From: Bdellovibrionales bacterium
GTDB taxonomy: Bacteria; Bdellovibrionota; UBA1018
Assembly (NCBI GenBank): GCA_018266355.1
Contig: JAFEAP010000021.1
Coordinates: forward strand, 1-51,279
DNA: 51,279 nt
Direction of reading: 5' to 3'
The translations under genes and the position numbers were made by a program. Shown piece after piece: positions 18,995 through 27,500 of the stretch. The notes under the pieces were generated by a model that searched no databases, had not been told where the DNA came from, and saw nothing but the letters and a program-made list of their open reading frames with translations. Numbering within the stretch: the stretch's first letter is position 1; each line of letters opens with the position of its first letter.

Positions 18995-19037
18995 GCTTTT
19001 CTTTTCAACGAGTTGAAGCCGGTTCTGGAACTCTTGG

Positions 19038-19066
19038 AACCTAGCTTTTCCCTAGGCGCTCGTCAA
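19038..19066 (-). promoter_or_regulatory. Candidate promoter and overlapping inverted repeat (gene 18527-18994)
   Basis: On the minus strand TTGACG (19066-19061), a 17-base spacer and TAGGTT (19043-19038). An inverted repeat CCTAG-N7-CTAGG at 19040-19056 covers the -10 box and part of the spacer and could be an operator. CTAG-containing palindromes are rare in GC-rich coding DNA, which makes it stand out. Not tested by any search. Confidence 0.35.
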
Positions 19067-19136
19067 TTTCTCCATTAAGCTCCCCCTATCCACATCTAAT
19101 TTTAGTTCTCGTTCTCGAGTGAGGAACTCTACGCGC

Positions 19137-20489
<1,353 letters not shown>

Positions 20490-20499
20490 GAGCGGTCGA

Positions 20500-20940
20500 G
20501 TGCCAGCCCAAGCGCCGATCGCGAACTCCTGGCTCTTCGTCGCCGCGTTCGCCCTCGGAACGCTCGCCTTCGCGTGCGCCTCGCCCGACAAGTACGTCAC
20601 GACGACCGAGGACGGCGTGAGCCATGTCGCCATCCGGTCGACCGAGCGCGACGCCGCCGAATCGAAGGCGATCAAGATCGCGCGCAAGTATTGCGACAAG
20701 CGGGACAAGGAAGCGATCTTCCTCACCCCGAACGCGAAGGTCGAATACACGGGGTCGATGGACGAGAACACTCGGAACACGATCCGCCAGGCCTCGAAAG
20801 TCGGATACGTGCTCGGAAACGGCCGGTACGAAGTCGGCAATCCCGATCCCGCGGTCGGCGTCGGCACCGCCGGCGTGATCGGGATGGGCATGACGAACGG
20901 CGAAGACTACCGAAGCACGCTCGACTTCCGCTGTAAATGA
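20500..20940 (+). CDS. Small lipoprotein, unknown
   Basis: 146 residues, GTG start at 20500 with AGGAG 7 bases upstream that overlaps the actC stop codon, so it is probably cotranscribed with actC (10-base gap). Signal sequence with lipobox-like LAFACAS near residue 25-28. The mature part includes KIARKYCDKRDKEAIFLTPNAKVEYTG, a layout seen in small periplasmic lipoproteins, and ends in a Gly-rich segment (VGVGTAGVIGMGM) and CK. Function unknown. A perfect 9-bp hairpin begins at its stop codon. Confidence 0.78.
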   Translation: MPAQAPIANSWLFVAAFALGTLAFACASPDKYVTTTEDGVSHVAIRSTERDAAESKAIKIARKYCDKRDKEAIFLTPNAKVEYTGSMDENTRNTIRQASKVGYVLGNGRYEVGNPDPAVGVGTAGVIGMGMTNGEDYRSTLDFRCK

Positions 20941-21003
20941 CTTGCCGACAGGCAAGTCAAACCCGACAGGCAAGTCAAGGCCGACAGGCGAGCCAAACCC
21001 GAC
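20938..21003. repeat. 18-bp tandem repeat (3.3 copies) with stop-codon hairpin
   Basis: CCGACAGGC recurs at 20945, 20963 and 20981 (then CCGAC at 20999), giving an 18-base unit with small changes. The first copy together with the stop codon forms a perfect stem TGACTTGCC-GACA-GGCAAGTCA (20938-20959). It fills most of the 73-base gap between two convergent genes and may act as a bidirectional stop or mRNA 3' end protector; no T-run follows. Confidence 0.7.
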
Positions 21004-21013
21004 CGACTCCCGC

Positions 21014-22042
21014 CTAGACGGCGTCTTCGCCGTGTTTCACGGCGGGGCTCGAGTGGCCGCTTCCCGCCGTATCGGGCGCCGACTTCGATTTCGGCGCGAT
21101 CCACGCGCGGCAGAGCGCGCGCTTCGCCTCGTAATATTTCTTCGTCACTGCGACGTAGGTCGAGTCCTGGCCGTTCCCGATCGCCTCGCGGAAATCCGGA
21201 TCCTCCGCCGCGATCTTCGCCAGGAACGGTTCGGCCGCCTTCCGCGTTTCCGGCGCCTTCGCGCTCTCCGGGAGCGCGAGCACCGGCGCGCAGGTCTTCG
21301 CGGTCAGCCGCATTCCCGCCGCCGAAGGACCGAGGTCCATCGGGTCGGTTCGCAATTCGGCGACGCCGCAGTTCGCGTCGATCCGGAACGAGGTCGAGAT
21401 CCCGCCCTTCCCGCCCGAGCGAGCGCCTTGGATCGAAATCCGCGTCGCCTTCCCGTCCCGCGCGAAGAGGATCACGCGTCGCTCGGCGGCCGCGGGCAGA
21501 GGCGGGCGCTGGTAGGCGCGCATTTCGTTCGTACCGACCGGCGGTTCGGGATCGAACCATGCGAACTCGGGGTGCGCGGCCAAGGCGTTTCTCTCCACGA
21601 CCTCGCCTCCGAGCTCATTCATCTTCAAGTAGTCGACGATCGACGCGGAGGTGCCGTCGGCCGAGACGGTCACGCCGGAGGATTTCTTCGATCGAGCCCA
21701 AGCGCCCGCCTTCGCGCGATAGGCCGCGACGGCGGCGGCTTCCGTCTTCGGGTCCGGTTTCGCCGGAAAATGGAGAGCCGCGAGGTAATTCGAAAGCGCG
21801 GGATCCTTATAGAGCGATCCGAAAAACTCGCGCCGGTAAACGAGCTGCCGATGCTGATCTTCGACGAGGGTAAAAGCCGCCCCGGCGCGGTCGGGCGCGG
21901 CGAGAGTTCGCGCGGCGGGACCGATTCCCTGGGAAGCGAGCACACGATCGACGAGCGCCTCGCAGCCGCCCTTCGCGAACGCGGGCTGGGCGCCGAGGCT
22001 GAGCATCACGACCGCGAATCCGGCGAAAGACGGGATCCTCAT
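21014..22042 (-). CDS. Secreted protein, unknown
   Basis: 342 residues from ATG 22042, overlapping the stop of the upstream lipoprotein gene (ATGA). Signal peptide MRIPSFAGFAVVMLSLGAQPAFA. The mature sequence has few cysteines (GGCEALVD near the start, ANCGVAEL, KTCAPV, ALCRAW) and a central mixed region (EDQHRQLVYRREFFGSLYKDP, ERRVILFARDGKATRISIQG). No family recognised. It is the third gene of a minus-strand group with the DksA-like gene and the lipoprotein at 22039-22845. Probably periplasmic. Confidence 0.78.
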   Translation of the reverse strand: MRIPSFAGFAVVMLSLGAQPAFAKGGCEALVDRVLASQGIGPAARTLAAPDRAGAAFTLVEDQHRQLVYRREFFGSLYKDPALSNYLAALHFPAKPDPKTEAAAVAAYRAKAGAWARSKKSSGVTVSADGTSASIVDYLKMNELGGEVVERNALAAHPEFAWFDPEPPVGTNEMRAYQRPPLPAAAERRVILFARDGKATRISIQGARSGGKGGISTSFRIDANCGVAELRTDPMDLGPSAAGMRLTAKTCAPVLALPESAKAPETRKAAEPFLAKIAAEDPDFREAIGNGQDSTYVAVTKKYYEAKRALCRAWIAPKSKSAPDTAGSGHSSPAVKHGEDAV

Positions 22043-22845
22043 TCGCCCCCGCACGGCCCGAATTTCGGGAGGCGCGCCGAAAGCGTCCCGGCGCGACGAA
22101 GTTTCTGCCAATAGCTCTTCGGGTCCATCAGGCGCCCCGATCGCTTGAGTTGGTCGGCGAGCATCGCCATCGCGCACCGGGCGCCGGCCTTCGGGCCGGC
22201 CACGGCCGAGGGCGCGAGCGCGCCCGACTTCGCGCCGGTTTCGCCGGGATAGGTGATTTCCTCGAGGAGGGACTGATCCCACCCGATCCGCGTGTCGCGA
22301 CAAAAATCGGGACGCCCTTTACGGTCGGTGTCGCGCCAGGGAAGCGCGTAAGTGCTGTCGGCGGGCACCGCCGAGGCGAGCTTCGTGCCCTTGTACTTCC
22401 CGTAATAGTCGCGCACGGCTTGGACGACGCTCGGTTCCCCGCACCCGCCCTCTTCGTACGCGATCGACATGAACGTCCAGATCCAGAACCGTTCGCGGGT
22501 TTCTTCGTCGAGCCGCGCGTACTTCGGGCAATAGGTCAGTACGTCGCCCGGCGGATCCTTCACGAAAGTCGAAAGACCGGTCGGCGCGAAGTAACCGCGC
22601 ATCGCCTCCCCGAGTTCACCCGTGCGACAATCGGGCGCGATGAACTGGGCGCAATACGAGAATCCGGGATCCTTCGCGTGCAGGCGGGGATCGCCCTTGT
22701 TCGCCGGAACCGGGCATCCGGCGCCGACCGTTTCCGAACCGGGCTCGCGATTCGGGGCGTGGGCGCAAGAAAGCATCTGGGTCACGGCGAACGTGACCGC
22801 GACGAGGACGCCGGCGCGTCCGCGGGACGAATTCGGGTTCGTCAT
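22039..22845 (-). CDS. Cys-rich lipoprotein, possibly lysozyme-fold
   Basis: 268 residues, ATG 22845, with a signal ending in a lipobox-like MLSCAH. About eight cysteines in the mature protein. The segment FWIWTFMSIAYEEGGCGEPS...RCAMAMLADQLKRSGRLMDPKSYWQKL has the helix-Glu-helix rhythm of lytic transglycosylase-like proteins, but the similarity is by eye and weak, so I leave the function open. It begins 18 bases after the DksA-like stop and its end overlaps the next gene by 4 bases, so the three are an operon. Confidence 0.75.
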   Translation of the reverse strand: MTNPNSSRGRAGVLVAVTFAVTQMLSCAHAPNREPGSETVGAGCPVPANKGDPRLHAKDPGFSYCAQFIAPDCRTGELGEAMRGYFAPTGLSTFVKDPPGDVLTYCPKYARLDEETRERFWIWTFMSIAYEEGGCGEPSVVQAVRDYYGKYKGTKLASAVPADSTYALPWRDTDRKGRPDFCRDTRIGWDQSLLEEITYPGETGAKSGALAPSAVAGPKAGARCAMAMLADQLKRSGRLMDPKSYWQKLRRAGTLSARLPKFGPCGGE

Positions 22846-22863
22846 CGGTTCGAATTCGCCCGG

Positions 22864-23226
22864 TTAGGCGAACTTCGCGCGACGACGGTCGCGGATCTCG
22901 GCGCCTTCGACGCTGAGACGGGTCCACGGAAGCGCGAGCAGCCGCTCTTCTTCGATCGGCTCTTCGGTTTCTTCGCAGACTCCGTATTCGTTATCCTCGA
23001 TCCGCTGGAGAGCGGCGTCGATTTCCTTCAGCTGCTTCAGCGAAGACTCCCGCATCGCGAGAGCGGCTGCCTTTTGCTGAAAATCCGCGGCTTGGTCCGC
23101 TTCGTCTCCGCCGTTCATCACTTCGATGTCTTCGCGGGAAGACGAGAGACCGTTTAGGATATCTTGCTTGGTCTTTAAAAGACGCTTCCGGCATTCGGCG
23201 AGAAGCGCTGCACGTGTACGAGCCAT
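22864..23226 (-). CDS. DksA/TraR-family protein without zinc-finger cysteines
   Basis: 120 residues: an N-terminal coiled-coil hairpin (KRLLKTKQDILNGLSSS...ESSLKQLKEIDAALQRIEDNEYG) followed by the region that normally holds a four-Cys zinc finger. Here the block reads YGVCEETEEPIEEERLLALPWTRLSVEGAE, so only one of four cysteines is left (the usual C-x2-C...C-x2-C). DksA proteins enter the RNA polymerase secondary channel with ppGpp and reset promoters; Cys-poor DksA paralogues known in other bacteria fold without zinc. The acidic tip DEADQ in the coiled coil could take the role of the DxxDxA motif. GGGAG lies upstream of the ATG. First gene of a three-gene operon. Confidence 0.87.
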   Translation of the reverse strand: MARTRAALLAECRKRLLKTKQDILNGLSSSREDIEVMNGGDEADQAADFQQKAAALAMRESSLKQLKEIDAALQRIEDNEYGVCEETEEPIEEERLLALPWTRLSVEGAEIRDRRRAKFA

Positions 23227-23259
23227 TCCCGGTACTCCCTTCCTTGAGGTACTGTTCTT

Positions 23260-23278
23260 CGGGTCAATCCATGACCCG
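23260..23278. promoter_or_regulatory. Inverted repeat upstream of the DksA-like gene
   Basis: CGGGTCA-ATCCA-TGACCCG, seven perfect pairs, about 35 bases before the start codon of the minus-strand DksA-like gene. It could be an operator or a leader hairpin. Confidence 0.4.
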
Positions 23279-23469
23279 CGAGATCCCTAAAATTCTGCCA
23301 TGACGGCGGAAGCGAACGCAAATCGGCGCCGAGGCTTTTCGTCGTTTCCCGACGATTCCATCATTCGTCAAAAAATTTTCATCGCCTTCCCTTTTTTACC
23401 GGGGAGGTCTTGAAAATTATCATTTCATTTCGATGCGTTACAGCGTCGAGGCTTTCCTATGAAATAAAT

Positions 23470-23499
23470 TTGACACTACGCTTCAAAAGAGAATATACA
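23470..23499 (+). promoter_or_regulatory. Sigma70-type promoter
   Basis: TTGACA (23470-23475), an 18-base spacer and TATACA (23494-23499): the best housekeeping-type promoter seen in the window, about 87 bases before the ATG at 23587. An AT-rich tract lies upstream. It suggests the secreted protein downstream is well expressed. Confidence 0.7.
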
Positions 23500-23586
23500 C
23501 ACTGCGTCACGTCACTGCTTTTCGAAGCGCGGCGTGAGGGCTTCACGGGGAAGCTCTTCGTCTCAATGCCTTGAAGGGGTACTAAA

Positions 23587-24438
23587 ATGAACTCGGGTTT
23601 GATCCGGTCTTTGACCGTTCTCTCGTCTGTTTTTTCGTTGGCCGGCGCCGTGGGGACGGCGAACGCCATCGATTTCGGTGCGGCTCCGCCGAGCCTCGAT
23701 TATCCGACTGCCAAGTCTTCCGAACTGTCCGATGCGGAAATCCGGAAGGCGGCCCTGCTGGACCAAAAAAAAAACTGGTACCGGGAGGAACTCTCGCTTC
23801 TCAGCTCGAGCGATCCGTTTCCGTCCAAAACCGTCGCGGCGGTAGAGCCGTTCACGGGAAAAAAGGTCGATCGCACGCTCGTCGGGCCGGCTTTTAAGTC
23901 CCGCGCCTACGCGGACGGGTACGACTACTATCGATACGTGACCTTCTATAATATCGATTATCGGAAGGAACAGATCTTCGCGCTCCCCGTGCTGCGGGCC
24001 GAGTGCTACGACAAATCGGACCTCTGGTCGAGCTACAGCTACAGCACGACCTACACCGCCTCGGTCACGGCGAGCGCGAGCTTCGAAGGCCTCGGCCTCA
24101 GCGCGACCTTCTCGAAGTCGCGGACCTTCTCGACCGGTCGGCAGATCTCCGCCACCGGCGGAATCGTCGCCGACTACACGCCATACGCGATGAAGCAGGA
24201 CTGGGAAGGCCTCACCTACATCCAGCTCCTCGACTCGAAGACCGGCAAAACGAAGTTCCTCGAGAAGCTGACGAAGAGCACGCCGTGGTGGACGTACATC
24301 GTCTTCCCGATGCTCGCGCCGACTTGGGGCACTTCTCCGAAGTACCCGATGCCGTTCAAGGCGAAAGACGCCGCGTGGACCTTCTCGGTCGAACGGACCA
24401 TCCTCTCCCGTTGCTCGGCGATCGATTTCGGCGCGTAA
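23587..24438 (+). CDS. Secreted Ser/Thr-rich beta protein, possible pore-former
   Basis: 283 residues with AAGGGG 8 bases before ATG. Signal peptide MNSGLIRSLTVLSS...ANA. The mature protein is rich in Tyr, Ser and Thr. Residues about 138-185 alternate polar and apolar residues in two long strands around EGLGL (SYSYSTTYTASVTASASF / LSATFSKSRTFSTGRQ), which is the look of the Ser/Thr-rich membrane-insertion hairpin of aerolysin/ETX-type beta pore-forming toxins. Overall similarity to those families is not demonstrated. It has two Cys (AECYDKS, SRCSAI) that may pair. It stands alone behind its own strong promoter, convergent with the giant gene. Function otherwise unknown. Confidence 0.78.
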   Translation: MNSGLIRSLTVLSSVFSLAGAVGTANAIDFGAAPPSLDYPTAKSSELSDAEIRKAALLDQKKNWYREELSLLSSSDPFPSKTVAAVEPFTGKKVDRTLVGPAFKSRAYADGYDYYRYVTFYNIDYRKEQIFALPVLRAECYDKSDLWSSYSYSTTYTASVTASASFEGLGLSATFSKSRTFSTGRQISATGGIVADYTPYAMKQDWEGLTYIQLLDSKTGKTKFLEKLTKSTPWWTYIVFPMLAPTWGTSPKYPMPFKAKDAAWTFSVERTILSRCSAIDFGA

Positions 24439-24470
24439 CGAACCCGGACGCCTGAATCGTCCGTTAAGAC

Positions 24471-24503
24471 CGACCCACCTCTCTTTCACAGGGAGGCGGG
24501 TCG
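24471..24503. terminator. Hairpin between convergent genes
   Basis: CGACCCACCTC ... GAGGCGGGTCG, 11 pairs with one A/C mismatch, in the 73-base gap between the convergent genes ending at 24438 and 24512. No T-run on either strand, so a weak or factor-assisted bidirectional terminator. Confidence 0.45.
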
Positions 24504-24511
24504 TCTCAAGT

Positions 24512-27500
24512 TCAGAGGTCGTTCATCGGAATCGACAGGAACTCGTAGTTCTGCGGATTCCGGACGATATCGGCGGATATCTTGTCGTTTTCCTTGCCGG
24601 TAGCGTCGATGATCAGGTGGGCGGCGCCCTCTTTGATCGCACGCGTGATCGTCACGGCTCGCGGGTTCAGGATCTTATAGTCCTCGGCTACGTACTTCAG
24701 CTGCGAGAAGATCTCTTTGAAGAACTTCACGGTGACCTTGCCGGTGGGATCCGCCTCCGAGTAGCCGGTCACGATGCTGACGGCCTGGCCCGTGGGATCT
24801 TTCCCGAGATCTTGGATAACCGCCTCCCCGTAGCCCGTAGGACGCCGTACGGCGTCCAATATGAGCTTCTCGTGCATTTCCCAGTCGGAAAGCGTAAGCC
24901 GGCGGAGATGCTCGAGCACCTGCGCGTCGGTCAAGTCGTCCGTCGCGTTCAGTAGATTCGCGAACTTTCGGAGATAGGCAGCTTTGACCGCCTGGTCTTC
25001 GAGCTTCGCGACCTCCACCGCGAGACGGACTTCGTCCGCGTTCGCGACGGTCATCACGAGTTTTCCGGCGGCAGCCGCCTCGCTATAGTCCTTCGCGACG
25101 ATCATGCTGAAGTATTTCTCGTTTTCGCCGGCCTTCTTCCGGATGATCGTGCGGAGGTAGGAACGAACGTCGGACCATCGGCTCGTTTGCTTCAGGGCCG
25201 CGATCTTCGCCTGGCGGTCGGCGATGAACGATTCGTACTTTTTGATCACCTTCGCCGAGCGTGCCCGGGTCAACTTGTCTTTGAGCTTGGTGATCTCGTT
25301 CGTAAGCCGATTCACTTCGTCGAGGTTCTTCTCGCCGTAGATCTTCTTCTTCAGGAGATCGATGGTCTCTTGGGTTTTACCCATCTCGTCCTCGGTCGCC
25401 TTCAGGATGCCGACTGAAACCATCTTCCGCCTTCCGGCCTCACCCGGAGCGACCGGATTCCCCCTCAAGTCGACGACCTGTTCTTCGAATCCGTAGATCT
25501 GGTTCAAGATCCGTTTATCCTTCATGTGCGGCGCCGCGCGCTGGACCATGATTTCGGCGACGTCTTCCGCGTTCGCCGCCTCGTTCACGACGGAAACTCG
25601 CTTCACGGTCTTCGCCGCGAGCATCAGCTTCTCGGAGTAGAGCGCCAGGCCTTTCTTCAAACCGTGTTCCTTGATGAGACTCGGCAAGGTATCGCCCTTC
25701 ACCTTCGCGACGACCGCGGCATCGACGCCTTCGGTCAGCTTCCCGAATTTCGAAACGCCCTTCATGCCGAGGGTCTTCCAGACTCCCGGCGCCGTGAACG
25801 CGCTGAACTGGAACACTTCCATCACGACGCCGAACCGGGCCCACGCCCGATTCGTGAGGAGTTCCTCGCGTTGCTCGTGAAGCTTCTCTCGGTTCGCGAT
25901 ATAGACTTGGTCGACGCGGATCTGCGAGTTCGCGACCTGGAACGCGTAATCCGTTTGGGGCGGGAGCTGGAAGCAGTAAACGCTCGCCATCAGGATACTT
26001 TGGGTCGTGAAAAGGATCGCAATCGGCGAAAGGTTCCCGATGAAAAGGGTCATCACCAGGCTTCCGAACGTACCGAAAATGCTGGTCGTAGCCGCGAATA
26101 TGCCGCCGACGAAGGTGCCCGGCCCGACGGCCACTCCGAGAAGGGGCAAGATCACCGGCAGGAACTGCCACGCCATGATCAGGATGATCCCGAACATGAG
26201 GACCATCGAGATCGGATCGATGAAGTCCTCGAGAAAGGCCTGCGACGGCGAACGGATGTCCTTCGAGATCTCGTCGTCCCATTTCTTCGCGTCGCCTTGG
26301 CTCGCGAACGCTTCGCGGAGACCCGTGATCGACTTGAACATCAGCTTGAACTTCTCGTCCTTCTCGTAATTCCGGAGGTTGGCTTCGCAGAAGTCTTCGA
26401 CCTTTCCGCGATCATTCGAAAGCGCGGTGTACATGTGCTTGTAGAACGCGCCGCGCGTCTCGTTGATTTTGAATCCGCTCGTTTCCTTTAGGTCTTTGTT
26501 GAAATACGGCGAAATGACCCGGAGAAGCGAAGGTACGAAATTCGTCCCGAGGAAGAACCGGCGGAGCCGGCCCTTCGGATTCTTGTCCGACACCGCCTCG
26601 GTCGAATTCTGCAGGACGAGAATCGGGGAACGCGCGTAAGCCTCGTTTTCGACGATTCCCGCGAGGATCTGCTGGTCGATGAGCGAGGCGGCTGCGATTT
26701 CGAGCCGCGAGGCGTTCGACGGCATCTGCATGCGCAAAATGCGTTCGATTCCGAGGAGGTTCTGGACGTCGGCGTATTTGTATTCCGTGACCGTGTTCGT
26801 TTCACCGCTGTACTCGGAAGCTCGGAAGTGGATGGACTTACCCGTTTTAGTGGCGAAGCCGCTGTACCAGTTCGCGCCGAGGACCTCGTTCGCGAGTCCG
26901 ATGAGGGAAAACGCCTCGAGAAGGCGCCCCTTCGCCATGATTTGGTCCACGGGCTTAGCGAGGTAGAACGACTCTTCCGTCTCCACTTTCTTTTTCTTCG
27001 CCAATCCGAAAAAACGCGTGCCCGCACTTCCGTCCACCGGCCGACCGGCCCACGGACCGGGCGACTGCGGCATGAAGGCGTTCATCATCGAAAACGACTG
27101 AAATCGCTGCTGGGAGGTCGCAGGCACCGTCCAAGGGAATAGGAACGGATTGCTATCCGGATCCACGGGTTGGACTTTAGCCGGGGTGGAAACCGCTTTC
27201 ATGAAATCCGCGAGCGTCTTCTTCGCGGCCGCTTCGAGAAGGCCGCCGAGCGGAGTGTTCGTCTCGTCGATCTCGATCTCGCCGGCGGGCGCCGGCTGAC
27301 TTTCTTCGTTCTTCGCGTTCGTCGGTGCGCGCCGCTTCTGCTTCGTCTTCATGTTCCCGCACCCGAGAGTCTTCGAGCAAGCGTCGGAAGTTCCTTCGTT
27401 CGCGGGAGGATTCGCTTTCAGGTTCTGGACGGCTTGTTGATACTGCGCCGAGACTTCGGCGAAGAAAACGTCCATATACTTCATGACCGCCGGATCTTTC

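Larger units (their letters stand above)
23227..23586. other. 360-bp intergenic region, divergent DksA-like / secreted protein genes
   Basis: Unusually AT-rich for this window. It holds the untranslated leader of the DksA-like gene with a perfect inverted repeat CGGGTCA-N5-TGACCCG (23260-23278), a near-palindrome TGAAAATTATCA (23411-23422), and the promoter of the gene at 23587. I see no ORF or structured RNA beyond these. Confidence 0.6.

Noticed and set aside
23411..23422. Fur-like near-palindrome TGAAAATTATCA
   Set aside because: Too short and imperfect; AT-rich sequence gives such matches by chance.
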